From contig JAAHFU020000003.1 of assembly GCA_010672825.2 (NCBI GenBank), forward strand, positions 806,001 through 870,000: 64,000 nucleotides of DNA. The letters are read 5' to 3'. Below are positions 26,901 to 33,953 of the stretch, one piece after another; positions within the stretch are counted from its first letter, which is position 1; each line of letters opens with the position of its first letter. Made by a program: the position numbers and the translations under genes. The notes below the pieces were generated by a model. The model saw nothing but the letters and a program-made list of their open reading frames with translations. It had not been told where the DNA came from and did no database searches. Source of the DNA: Leptolyngbya sp. SIO1E4 (GTDB lineage Bacteria; Cyanobacteriota; Cyanobacteriia; Phormidesmidales; Phormidesmidaceae).

Positions 26901-27509
26901 ATGATCGTCACGGTTACAAGCTTTAAAGGTGGCGTTGGTAAAACAACGACAGCAATTCACCTCGCCACCTTTTTTCAGGGGCATGCAGAGACGCTCCTCA
27001 TTGATGCAGATCCCAACGGTTCTGCCCTAGGGTGGGCCAGTCGCGGAGAACTGCCATTCCCAGTCGTTGATGAGTGGAATACAGATCTTCTGAATACTGA
27101 GTTTCAACATATCGTCATTGATACCCAAGCACGCCCAACTCAAGAAGACTTGGCAACCCTAACGGCCAATTGTGATCTACTGGTATTGCCGACGACACCA
27201 GACATTTTGGCGTTAGAGGCACTGGTGTTAACAATAGACCATCTTCAGTCCTTGCAGACCACTCAATATCGGATTCTGCTGACGGCCATCCCACCCAAGC
27301 CCAGCAAAGCTGAAGAAGAGGTGCGATCGCTCTTAGAAGACGCCCATCTGCCCATCTTCAGGCAGGGAATTCGACGCTATGCCGTTTTCCAGAAGGCCGC
27401 AGTGACGGGGGTTCCTGTCTATGCTGTGAAAGATCCTAAAGCAGAAGTCGCTTGGCAAAACTATGAAGCCGTTGGACGAGAAATTCTCCAGCGTGAAACT
27501 CCTAGCTAA
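26901..27509 (+). CDS. ParA/Soj-like P-loop ATPase
   Basis: 202 residues from MIVTVTSFKGG; the upstream 27 codons lack family resemblance. It has the deviant Walker A of the MinD/ParA class (FKGGVGKTTTAIHLA), the LLIDADPNGSALGWAS switch, and a QHIVIDTQARPTQEDLA region in place of the usual IIIDTPP. It resembles short ParA-like proteins from plasmids and chromosomes that act alone or with unlinked partners; no ParB is adjacent. Possible roles are positioning of a cargo or DNA segregation. Confidence 0.8.
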   Translation: MIVTVTSFKGGVGKTTTAIHLATFFQGHAETLLIDADPNGSALGWASRGELPFPVVDEWNTDLLNTEFQHIVIDTQARPTQEDLATLTANCDLLVLPTTPDILALEALVLTIDHLQSLQTTQYRILLTAIPPKPSKAEEEVRSLLEDAHLPIFRQGIRRYAVFQKAAVTGVPVYAVKDPKAEVAWQNYEAVGREILQRETPS

Positions 27510-28106
27510 ATAAAACGTCTAGCCTTCTAACTTAAAATCAAGGGTTCGCAAGACGCAGCTAGGCCAAAACGTCTGAGCATCTCGCGTACAAAATACCCTG
27601 GAACCCTAAAACCATTCGCAACGTCTTTAAACGCACATCATAAGTGTCAGTTCTTTGTAGGAATCTCAATTTCCCTGAGCCTCCAGCGCCCAAGAAGTTC
27701 AACTCTTTTCAGTATTTCTATTGAGACAACACTCTATTCTTGAACATCAAAAACTAAGCCCTATTCTTTCGAAAAGCCCCTATAAAAAGACTCCAAATCC
27801 ATGGTAGTCTCCCAATTCATCCTCATCAAAAGCTCTTTATGATGAGGGGTGGCACCCCTCATCATAGGGGGCCTGACCCCCTATGCTTTTAGAAACTATA
27901 TTGCTTTCGTAAAGGTATGATTTTTCTCGGAAAATAAGATAATTTTTCGGCAAAATGAAAGTCAATGAGAGGTTTCATAACAGTATGCATCAGGTGTTAT
28001 AGCCCTGTTCTACATGACGAGTTTTTGCTTCTGAATGAGACTGTATGAATTTTCCAGGGATTACTGTTTAAAGGTGAAGCCTTCATAGCGTTAGTGGTGC
28101 TTTAGT
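27510..28106. other. AT-rich intergenic region with a double hairpin
   Basis: 597 bases without a credible gene. It contains the tandem hairpins at 27839-27884. The stretch from 27885 to 28106 is AT-rich and should hold the promoter of the gene at 28107; no clear consensus elements stand out. Confidence 0.45.
27839..27884 (+). terminator. Two tandem GC-rich hairpins sharing a base step
   Basis: The first has stem ATGATGAGGGGT with ACCCCTCATCAT and loop GGC (27839-27865). The second has stem ATAGGGGG with CCCCCTAT and a 5-base loop (27864-27884). They share the AT at 27864-27865, so the two stems compete for it. GCTTTT follows. It could terminate ParA-like transcription, though that gene ends 330 bases upstream, or be a small RNA's 3' end. 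Confidence 0.55.
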
Positions 28107-28871
28107 ATGAAAAGGGTGTTAGTCATTACGAATGATATTCAACGGCAAAATAGCCTCCCGTTCTCCTTGAAATTCGATAAAACCGTTCACGTTACAGCGA
28201 TAGATGTCCGGCAGATTAGCACCAAGCGCTTAAGCCAGAGTTTAAGATCACTTCGCAGAACAGACCTCATCATCTTTGAAAAAAGCCTCAATGATTCAGG
28301 TCGGCCAACGTCAGATGGGCTGCTTTCATCTCTGCAAGCAACAGGCATCCCCATTATGGTGTTGTCACCCAATACCCGCGAAGCAGAGTCTACAGAAGAG
28401 CCTCTAGTCCTTAATTGGTCAGAGCAAAATGCTGCTCAGTCTGGATTGAAGGGGTTGCTTCGCGAAATCTGGGTTCAGCATACCCGGGTTAATACCGAAG
28501 AACCTGATAACGATCTTGCCGCTTCGCCGGTTATCGCTGCCTCTGAGAACTCAGTCAACGAGCTAGAATTACCCCCTCAAACAACCGATCATAATTCCCT
28601 TCATCAGCAGGCTCGGCAAAGCGACAATTACAGCAAAGTCACCAATGCGTTAATCTCTATTCGCCGCATTTCTAATCAATTGCGGGAACCCTTATCTAAT
28701 ATGAATTTAGCCATTCATATGTTGGGGCAGGTTCAGTCAGCGGCTGAACGAGAACGTTATCTCAAGCTTCTCCGCGAAGAGTACAATCGGGAACTGCAAC
28801 TTCTTAATCAGCTCGATAATCTACAGGCTAACCTACCGCCTGTCATTGGTTCTACTAATGGCAAAAGGTAA
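28107..28871 (+). CDS. Receiver-like plus histidine-kinase dimerisation-like protein without kinase domain
   Basis: 254 residues. The N-terminal 120 (RVLVITNDIQRQNSLP, TDLIIFEKSLNDSG, GIPIMVLSPNT) follow the receiver fold, but the aspartate phosphorylation site is not convincing. A linker of about 60 residues follows. The C-terminus (about 180-240) resembles the HisKA two-helix hairpin: RISNQLREPLSNMNLAIHML, where the H-box HELRxPL is replaced by NQLREPL, so the phospho-accepting His is absent. No ATP-binding domain follows. It may be a regulatory or scaffold pseudo-kinase. Confidence 0.55.
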   Translation: MKRVLVITNDIQRQNSLPFSLKFDKTVHVTAIDVRQISTKRLSQSLRSLRRTDLIIFEKSLNDSGRPTSDGLLSSLQATGIPIMVLSPNTREAESTEEPLVLNWSEQNAAQSGLKGLLREIWVQHTRVNTEEPDNDLAASPVIAASENSVNELELPPQTTDHNSLHQQARQSDNYSKVTNALISIRRISNQLREPLSNMNLAIHMLGQVQSAAERERYLKLLREEYNRELQLLNQLDNLQANLPPVIGSTNGKR

Positions 28872-29123
28872 TATCACCCCTCAAAACAACAAACAGAGGC
28901 TCAGTCAGAGTTGTCGAGATTGTTGATTGGTTCCGCCAGAAAGTGCGATCGCCAGCAGCTAAAATAACTTGAAGGCAGCACTCAAGGTCATCGAGAGTAA
29001 GGCGGTTGGAGAAATTCTGAAAAGCGATCGGCAACGGTGACTTTTGCCATGGGTTGATTGCCGTTCCCAAGAAAACTGGTCAGGAAATCTAGAGGGGCTC
29101 CTGGATCATCTACATAGCAGGTG

Positions 29124-29588
29124 CTACGAAGCCGCTTTTTTCGGGGTCAACCGCCCACTGAGCGTTAACCCATCGCGAATACTCAAGACTATCAGAGCCA
29201 GGTTTACGGGGCCAGCAACCAGCTCTAGGGCTTGGATAGCATAAAATTTGGCGTCAAACAGCCCTTGACTAGCCAGCCAGTACAAGGACAACGCACAGGG
29301 CACCAAAACAAACACTCCGTTCGCCGCAATCAACACCATGCGTTTTTTCTTGATAGCAACCAGTCCACGCTGCTGATGGCCTGCCAGCTTTGCACCAGAA
29401 ATTCCCAGGACAGCCATGGTGGGCAGTAGCAACAGCACCCCCCAGGCGATATCACGTTTGACCCAAGCGATCATCGTGAAGCTGCCGCTAATTTCAGCAA
29501 CGAGGGTGGCTGTAAAGAAAGCCAAAATTAGCAGCGGAGCAATTATTCCAGCGATCGCATGCATGGTTTGAAGAAGCTTTCTAGACAT
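29124..29588 (-). CDS. Four-helix membrane protein under MarR-type control
   Basis: 154 residues with GGAGG before the ATG. Four hydrophobic segments are predicted (about 10-32, 45-66, 83-106 and 115-140), separated by basic loops (GHQQRGLVAIKKKR). No Cys/His metal site. I do not recognise the family. A perfect-pattern MarR operator lies at 29611-29628 between it and the marR-like gene, so it is probably the regulated target, perhaps involved in stress or drug response (inference). Confidence 0.65.
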   Translation of the reverse strand: MSRKLLQTMHAIAGIIAPLLILAFFTATLVAEISGSFTMIAWVKRDIAWGVLLLLPTMAVLGISGAKLAGHQQRGLVAIKKKRMVLIAANGVFVLVPCALSLYWLASQGLFDAKFYAIQALELVAGPVNLALIVLSIRDGLTLSGRLTPKKAAS

Positions 29589-29610
29589 GAGGTATCCTCC
29601 AATAGGTATT

Positions 29611-29628
29611 TAGTTGTTCAGACAACTA
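29611..29628. promoter_or_regulatory. MarR-type operator, site 3
   Basis: TAGTTGTTCAGACAACTA is a perfect inverted repeat of TAGTTG around six bases, the same half-site as the two copies upstream of the regulator. It lies 23 bases before the membrane-protein start. Confidence 0.7.
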
Positions 29629-29652
29629 TTTCAACAAAAAATTTTCTGCCCC

Positions 29653-30105
29653 CTAGCTGATATCGCCTAGCCGATGGCGCAGTTTTTTGAGTAGATACAG
29701 AAGTTCTTCCGCCTCGCCTGTCCCAAGTTCGCTCAAGATATCAGCAAAGTGCCGATGGAGTTTGCTGGGAACTTCGTGACGCAGCGTCTTGGCTTGATCA
29801 GTGGGAGCCACAATGTAAGCTCGCGCATCCGTTGGATGGGGGTGTTTCTTGATCCAACCGTCTCGCTCCAGGCGGGCCAAGATGCGAGATACGGTGTGTT
29901 TGTCCCGCAGTGTGAGATGAGCAACATCATTTTGGGTAAGCTGGCCCTCCGTCGACCACAGCGTTTGCATGACTTGCCACTGCTCAGGCGTCATGCGGTA
30001 GTCAGACAGCGCTTTCATCAGTTCTTTGCGAAATAGCAAAGCCACTCGGTAAATGTTGAAACCGAGGGCATTATCAAGCTCTGGCGATATCCGACGGGAA
30101 CCCAT
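29653..30105 (-). CDS. MarR-family transcriptional regulator
   Basis: 150 residues, normal for the family. The winged-helix core reads MTPEQWQVMQTLWSTEGQLT, then LTLRDKHTVSRILARLERDG (recognition helix) and WIKKHPHPTDARAYIVAPT (wing). N- and C-terminal helices should form the dimer interface. The regulator binds palindromic DNA and is released by a ligand or oxidant; the ligand is unknown and no Cys pair suggests redox sensing. Two operators upstream indicate autorepression, and a third lies before the downstream membrane gene. Confidence 0.85.
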   Translation of the reverse strand: MGSRRISPELDNALGFNIYRVALLFRKELMKALSDYRMTPEQWQVMQTLWSTEGQLTQNDVAHLTLRDKHTVSRILARLERDGWIKKHPHPTDARAYIVAPTDQAKTLRHEVPSKLHRHFADILSELGTGEAEELLYLLKKLRHRLGDIS

Positions 30106-30119
30106 AGCTTCAGAAAAAC

Positions 30120-30137
30120 TAGTTGCATAGACAACTA
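30120..30137. promoter_or_regulatory. MarR-type operator, site 1
   Basis: TAGTTG, six bases (CATAGA), CAACTA: a perfect palindromic half-site pair 15 bases before the marR-like start. Confidence 0.75.
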
Positions 30138-30150
30138 TACTTCAAAGATA

Positions 30151-30168
30151 CAGTTGTCTATGCAACTA
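30151..30168. promoter_or_regulatory. MarR-type operator, site 2
   Basis: CAGTTG, six bases (TCTATG), CAACTA: one base off the perfect pattern and read in the opposite sense to site 1. Its start is 31 bases from that of site 1, about three helical turns, so two dimers could bind the same face. Confidence 0.7.
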
Positions 30169-30196
30169 TGTCAACAAGACCGGTTGTGATGTGTAT

Positions 30197-30266
30197 TTGG
30201 ATAAAGCACACTCTAAACCCCGTCTTGCTCCAAATGTGCTGCACACAGCTGCACAAGGCTATATAC
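30197..30266 (-). repeat. Dispersed repeat A, copy 5 (divergent)
   Basis: AAAGCACACTCTAAACCCC at one end and CACAAGGCTATA at the other match the two ends of copy 2 with many changes between. Confidence 0.4.
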
Positions 30267-30295
30267 AGCGTTTCTCACTCTGATGCATTACTAGC

Positions 30296-30361
30296 CTTAG
30301 ACCCCAGACCCTAGCCCCTATTGCGACCAGGATGTACCTGACTCAGCTAAAAAAGGCTGTA
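30296..30361 (-). repeat. Dispersed repeat A, copy 4
   Basis: CCTTAGACCCCAGACCCTAG onward to GACTCAGCTAAAAAAGGCTGT, same orientation as copy 2. Confidence 0.5.
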
Positions 30362-30600
30362 GACCCGGCAAGAAAATAGATGGCGTTGCCTGACCCACTC
30401 TAGTCAGCCGGTGAGAACTAACGTGGACGTGCCATGCACCCCTAAATTTTCAGCGCGTTGGGGTTACCCGCATCCCCTTGATAAGCTCTCAGCAAGCGGC
30501 AACGTTGATGGGCGTATCGAACCCCAGAATTACCCGTGAGGCAATTCCTCAGTTATCGCAGTCAGCATTTGCGGACTGACGTCTGTTGCTGTTGAGCTAG

Positions 30601-30856
30601 TTAGTCGTCCCTGAAAAACCTCATTAACCCTTGCATAGCAAGGGTTTTAGCTTCAAAATCCGGGTTCAGAATCGCAAGGAAATGCTCCAATCCTTGCAAA
30701 ACCTGGCGAAATGCGAGTGTTTGGGCGCAGCTCAAATACCCATTCTCCCGTAGTGTCCAAAATCCAGGCTGCTGAAGTAGACCGCTGAAGCCCTTGGGAC
30801 AAGGGCGTTGGTGTCCCAGCACCTCAAAAAGTGGGGAGTATTTCAGGGACGACTAA
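30601..30856. mobile_element. 256-bp IS remnant or MITE with perfect 16-bp terminal inverted repeats
   Basis: The ends TTAGTCGTCCCTGAAA and TTTCAGGGACGACTAA are perfect inverted repeats. A minus frame (30601-30822, 73 codons) ends ...RFFRDD with its stop codon inside the terminal repeat, as is common for transposase C-termini. So this looks like an IS that lost its centre, keeping the transposase tail. The sequence before the first Met gives no usable start, so I do not call a CDS. It sits 33 bases outside the tRNA-derived repeat at 30889. Confidence 0.6.
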
Positions 30857-30888
30857 TTAACGTGCAAACACTTAAAAGGCTGAAACGC

Positions 30889-30910
30889 AACGGAGAGGGA
30901 GGGATTCGAA
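30889..30910 (-). other. tRNA-Ser 3' fragment, candidate attachment site
   Basis: 22 bases identical to 37187-37208. On the minus strand they read as the T-loop and acceptor end of a tRNA-Ser (TTCGAA, then CCCTCCCTCTCCG). No tRNA body is attached here. Together with the copy at 37187 it brackets a 6.3-kb island containing a tyrosine recombinase. Confidence 0.6.
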
Positions 30911-31001
30911 TCCTGTAGGGGGATCTCCAGAAGGCTGGTGAAATAAGCGCTTCGCAATCGTAAAGAATTGTAATGCCTACAAAGTGTCCTAGGGCGTGTC
31001 A

Positions 31002-31472
31002 TCAATTAAGCCAGATGACAACAGCAGCGAGATGAACAGCACTCAAGAAGTTGCGAGCCGTCTTGTCGTAGCGCGTTGCAATCGCCCGGTATTGCTTCAA
31101 CTTAGCGAAAAAGTTCTCTATCAAATGCCGCACTTTGTAGAGGTGTTTGTCGTAGTCAATCGATTCGTTGCGATGCGACTTACTGGGAATGACTGGCTCG
31201 ATATCTTGTGCTTTGAGCACTGCTCTCACCCGCTCGTCGGCATCATACACTTTATCGGCCAGTAGCACCTCAGCCTCGATATCAGCGATTAAGACATCGG
31301 CACCTTGCAAATCATGGGCCTGACCCGCCGTCAGAAAGAACCCGGTTGGATTGCCCAACGCATCACAGGTGGCATGAAGCTTCGTGCTCAGTCCACCCAC
31401 TGACCGACCGATGGCTTCATCGCCCCCCTTTTGCCCCCGCCGCATGCTGATGGGCACGCACAATGGTTGCAT
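31002..31472 (-). CDS. IS5-family transposase, second frame (OrfB)
   Basis: 156 codons in the frame that overlaps the first one by 56 bases. It carries GGDEAIGRSVGGLSTKLHA, the second catalytic Asp in LLADKVYDADERVRA, and the Glu in HLIENFFAKLKQYRAIATRYDK. IS427-group elements make the full DDE transposase by a programmed frameshift from OrfA. The frame's first Met has no independent ribosome-binding site that I can see. Confidence 0.85.
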   Translation of the reverse strand: MQPLCVPISMRRGQKGGDEAIGRSVGGLSTKLHATCDALGNPTGFFLTAGQAHDLQGADVLIADIEAEVLLADKVYDADERVRAVLKAQDIEPVIPSKSHRNESIDYDKHLYKVRHLIENFFAKLKQYRAIATRYDKTARNFLSAVHLAAVVIWLN

Positions 31473-31758
31473 CGATCATTTGATGTTCGTTGTCGCTATC
31501 CTCACAAAGGAGGGAAAATATTCGTAGCCATATCCCTTTCTTCGCCCACCGACTGAAGCGCGTGTGGATAACGTTGAACTTGCCGAAGCGCTCAGGGATA
31601 TCGCGCCAGGAAATACCGGTTCGGTACCGATACAACACAGCTTCGACAAACAAACGATTGTCCTTCGCGGTCACCCCGACATCGCCGGGTTTACCGGGAA
31701 GCATGTCTTTTATCCGTTCCCATTGGTCATCGCGCAGCGCATAGCGTCGGGTCGTCAT
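31417..31758 (-). CDS. IS5-family transposase, first frame (OrfA)
   Basis: 113 residues starting MTTRRYALRDDQWERIKDML, the usual DUF4096-like N-terminus. It has GISWRDIPERFGKFNVIHTRFSRWAKKG and the first catalytic Asp in MIDATIVRAHQHAAGAKGG. It ends as the second frame takes over; together they cover a complete DDE enzyme, so the IS may be active. Confidence 0.85.
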   Translation of the reverse strand: MTTRRYALRDDQWERIKDMLPGKPGDVGVTAKDNRLFVEAVLYRYRTGISWRDIPERFGKFNVIHTRFSRWAKKGIWLRIFSLLCEDSDNEHQMIDATIVRAHQHAAGAKGGR

Positions 31759-31818
31759 CGTCCTCTTATCGTGATCAGCACCTTGATGATAAAAACGCCT
31801 GACAATTTTTTCCTCTCT

Positions 31819-32487
31819 CTAATTGGTGACATGCCCTAAGTACTCTTCAACTAAATGGTGAACTGGAACCTCATGGTACTTACCCCTTTTCTCATGGAGT
31901 CTTAGCCAATACCGTTTCCCCTTAGGAAAGTAGTCGCTGAACTTCATGCCAAGTACCGCCCCGATTCTGGCAAAGCTAAAAAACATCGTGGCGATCAGCG
32001 CTCGATCGCGTAGCCCCACCACATGGGAGATATCAATAGAGTCAAGCAACTCCCGCATCTCATCATCGGTGAGAACCGGCGTTTTCCCTTTCTTAACCCG
32101 ATGGGTTGGTCCCTTGACCTCAGAAGCAGGGTTTCTCTGAAGTATGCCACCTGACACCATCCAAGCAAACAGCGACCTAATTGCTGCAAGATGCTGATTA
32201 ATTGTAGGGGCTGAGCTAGGATGCCGCTCGATATATGCGGCCACAACTAACGAACTGATATCAGCAAACCTGAGACCGCGCTCATCGCACCAGTTGAGAA
32301 ACTGCCTGATCGCTTGAGCATAAGCCGTTCGGGTATTTTTGTTCCGTATGCTGACTAGGAAAAATTCAACGAAGCGTCGAGCTGTGTCGCTATCAGCTTC
32401 AGCGATGATTGCAGGGAGCTGTATCCCTGAGGGGCTCACTGGCACGAGTTCAGACGAACGATTTTTGACTGGGAATACATTGTTCAT
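31819..32487 (-). pseudogene. Tyrosine recombinase (integrase) truncated by the IS
   Basis: The ATG at 32487 (MNNVFPVKN) is used. The N-terminal SAM-like domain (NTRTAYAQAIRQFLNWCDERG) and the start of the catalytic domain are present, including the first catalytic Arg (FFSFARIGAVLGM). The chain then enters the IS: its last residues, LGHVTN, and the stop are IS-encoded. The HxxR, H/W and Tyr boxes are missing. On the far side of the IS the frame continues as about 30 codons that lack those boxes, so the C-terminus was also deleted. Not functional as an integrase. Confidence 0.85.
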
Positions 32488-32539
32488 GAGCAACTCGGGT
32501 TAGAGGCTTGATTTTAGTAGTTCTTACGTACTCTAAAAT

Positions 32540-32568
32540 ATATGACATAAAGAGGAATTATGTCATAT
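32540..32568. promoter_or_regulatory. Perfect 11-bp palindrome before the integrase gene
   Basis: ATATGACATAA and TTATGTCATAT are separated by seven bases, 53 bases upstream of the integrase start. It could be an operator, or an extra stem after the neighbouring terminator. Confidence 0.45.
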
Positions 32569-32569
32569 A

Positions 32570-32615
32570 AAAAGCCAGGTGAGAGACCACTTCTTTAGAA
32601 CTCTGGTGGTCTCTC
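32570..32615 (-). terminator. Rho-independent terminator of the nuclease-NTPase gene
   Basis: GAGAGACCAC and GTGGTCTCTC form a perfect 10-bp stem around the stop codon region. On the minus strand it is followed by ACCTGGCTTTTTATA, a T-run. Confidence 0.75.
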
Positions 32616-33869
32616 ATCAAAGAAATCTTGCCAGGTCTGCCTCCACTTCTCAGTCAGACTATATAGTTTTTTTCTTTCTGCTAGATGGTTGGTTCTGAGC
32701 CAGTCTCGTGATTGAAGCTTTGGACCTCTCAAAGATCTTGATATATTGGTAGGCTCAACTTTATGTAGGTCATCACAAAGATGACTATTGATAACTCTTG
32801 TAACTTCTGACCCTGTTGTCTCAATTTCACCTTGTGCAGTCAAGTACACTAACGCCCAGAAAATTTTTGGTTCATGTCCATACTGTTTCAAAAAACCATT
32901 GCTGATTTTTGAAGGTACTACTATCGTAGTTTCTTCCTGACCGTGCTCAGGATCAGTTATAGAGAGACCTGTATCTTGAAACAAAGGTAACTGTGCGTTA
33001 ACAGTAGCCTGTTTTGAAGTGTAAGGCTTCTGGTCTTTATTTTCTTCTTCTACTACGACTTCGGGGTAAATCTGTTTAAATTTATTGACTGATCGTCTTA
33101 TCTTCTCTTCAGTCTTTGCAACTTCAGGAGTATATAAGTTCGGCGTACCTATTGGTGATTCTATCTCCAAAGCTTCTATCAGATATTGTGCAACGATGGA
33201 GCCTAAATTCTTGTCATAAATCACCTTGACTCCAGACCTATCAAAGCCCACTTCAGCCAAAAGATCTAAAGTCCCTCGCGCTTCACCCAGAAACCTTTTG
33301 TAAGAATCCTCTTGACAGAAGGGAAGTAGATTTCCTAGTAATGCTAAGTAAACTGGGTCAAACTGAACATACTCCAATAATGTAAAAGCAAGTGGTGAAG
33401 CTCTATAAGAGTGATCTTCTTCAACTTCATAGTCTTTAGTATATTCAGCGGCAGCCGGAACCTCCAGACATTCAAGAAGTCTATTCCTTACCATTTCCTC
33501 AATTGCTGTGCGAGTCCATCTTTCTTGATACCTATAAGAACGGCAAAATGAGATGATAGATCGCAAGCTAGCACCTTGAAGCCTCTCTGATTGTTTACGT
33601 CCAAACAAGAGCATTGCAAGGATCCGGACTTTCAGGAAATAACAGGGAAACCTCTCATGTGGAGGCATATACACGTCTGCCAGTCCAGACGAATGAGCTA
33701 TAATTTGCTTTGAAAGCATCAAAGCAGTGATCACCTCTGACATAGACCACTTTTCTTCGCTTCCGAGCAGCGCATGAATAGACCTAAGACAGGCTAAAAA
33801 ATATCGAACATCATTCCAAGCAATGGACGCCAAAAAATCTAGTAGCTTATGTTCCTTTTCAGTCTCCAA
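32595..33869 (-). CDS. C-terminal part of an interrupted nuclease-NTPase protein
   Basis: The frame is exactly continuous with the upstream gene at 33954-35606; a single TGA (33954-33956) separates them. Read through it, the sequence runs on without a gap (ADY-stop-RKVWRNSNNWEEL), so 32595-35606 is one former gene of 1004 codons. This part is 424 residues from a TTG that has no ribosome-binding site, mostly helical, with no recognised enzyme motif; its last 120 residues could hold a winged-helix-like fold. Independent translation is doubtful. It may act as a sensor or effector region of the parental protein. Confidence 0.6.
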   Translation of the reverse strand: METEKEHKLLDFLASIAWNDVRYFLACLRSIHALLGSEEKWSMSEVITALMLSKQIIAHSSGLADVYMPPHERFPCYFLKVRILAMLLFGRKQSERLQGASLRSIISFCRSYRYQERWTRTAIEEMVRNRLLECLEVPAAAEYTKDYEVEEDHSYRASPLAFTLLEYVQFDPVYLALLGNLLPFCQEDSYKRFLGEARGTLDLLAEVGFDRSGVKVIYDKNLGSIVAQYLIEALEIESPIGTPNLYTPEVAKTEEKIRRSVNKFKQIYPEVVVEEENKDQKPYTSKQATVNAQLPLFQDTGLSITDPEHGQEETTIVVPSKISNGFLKQYGHEPKIFWALVYLTAQGEIETTGSEVTRVINSHLCDDLHKVEPTNISRSLRGPKLQSRDWLRTNHLAERKKLYSLTEKWRQTWQDFFDERPPEF

Positions 33870-33953
33870 AAAAGTTGCTTTGAGAACGCTTATATGAGAC
33901 TTGATGTGAGAAACAAGTTCCTCCCAGTTATTGGAATTACGCCAAACTTTTCT

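Larger units (their letters stand above)
30106..30600. other. Intergenic region with two operators and two copies of repeat A
   Basis: 495 bases without a credible gene. MarR-type operators lie at 30120-30137 and 30151-30168, repeat A copies at 30197-30266 and 30296-30361. The rest shows nothing I can name. Confidence 0.45.
30992..31836 (-). mobile_element. IS5-family (IS427-like) insertion sequence, 845 bp
   Basis: The ends GGGCGTGTCATCAATTA and TAATTGGTGACATGCCC are inverted repeats with two mismatches. TA flanks both sides (30990-30991 and 31837-31838), a 2-bp target duplication. It carries two overlapping transposase frames. Its right end lies inside the tyrosine recombinase gene and supplies that gene's present stop codon. 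Confidence 0.85.

Noticed and set aside
28855-29070. 71-codon minus ORF
   Set aside because: Protein-like in places but no start signal; overlaps the preceding gene's end. Could be a gene remnant.
30601-30822. 73-codon minus ORF as an independent gene
   Set aside because: Lies wholly within the inverted-repeat-bounded element and ends in its terminal repeat; treated as a transposase tail.
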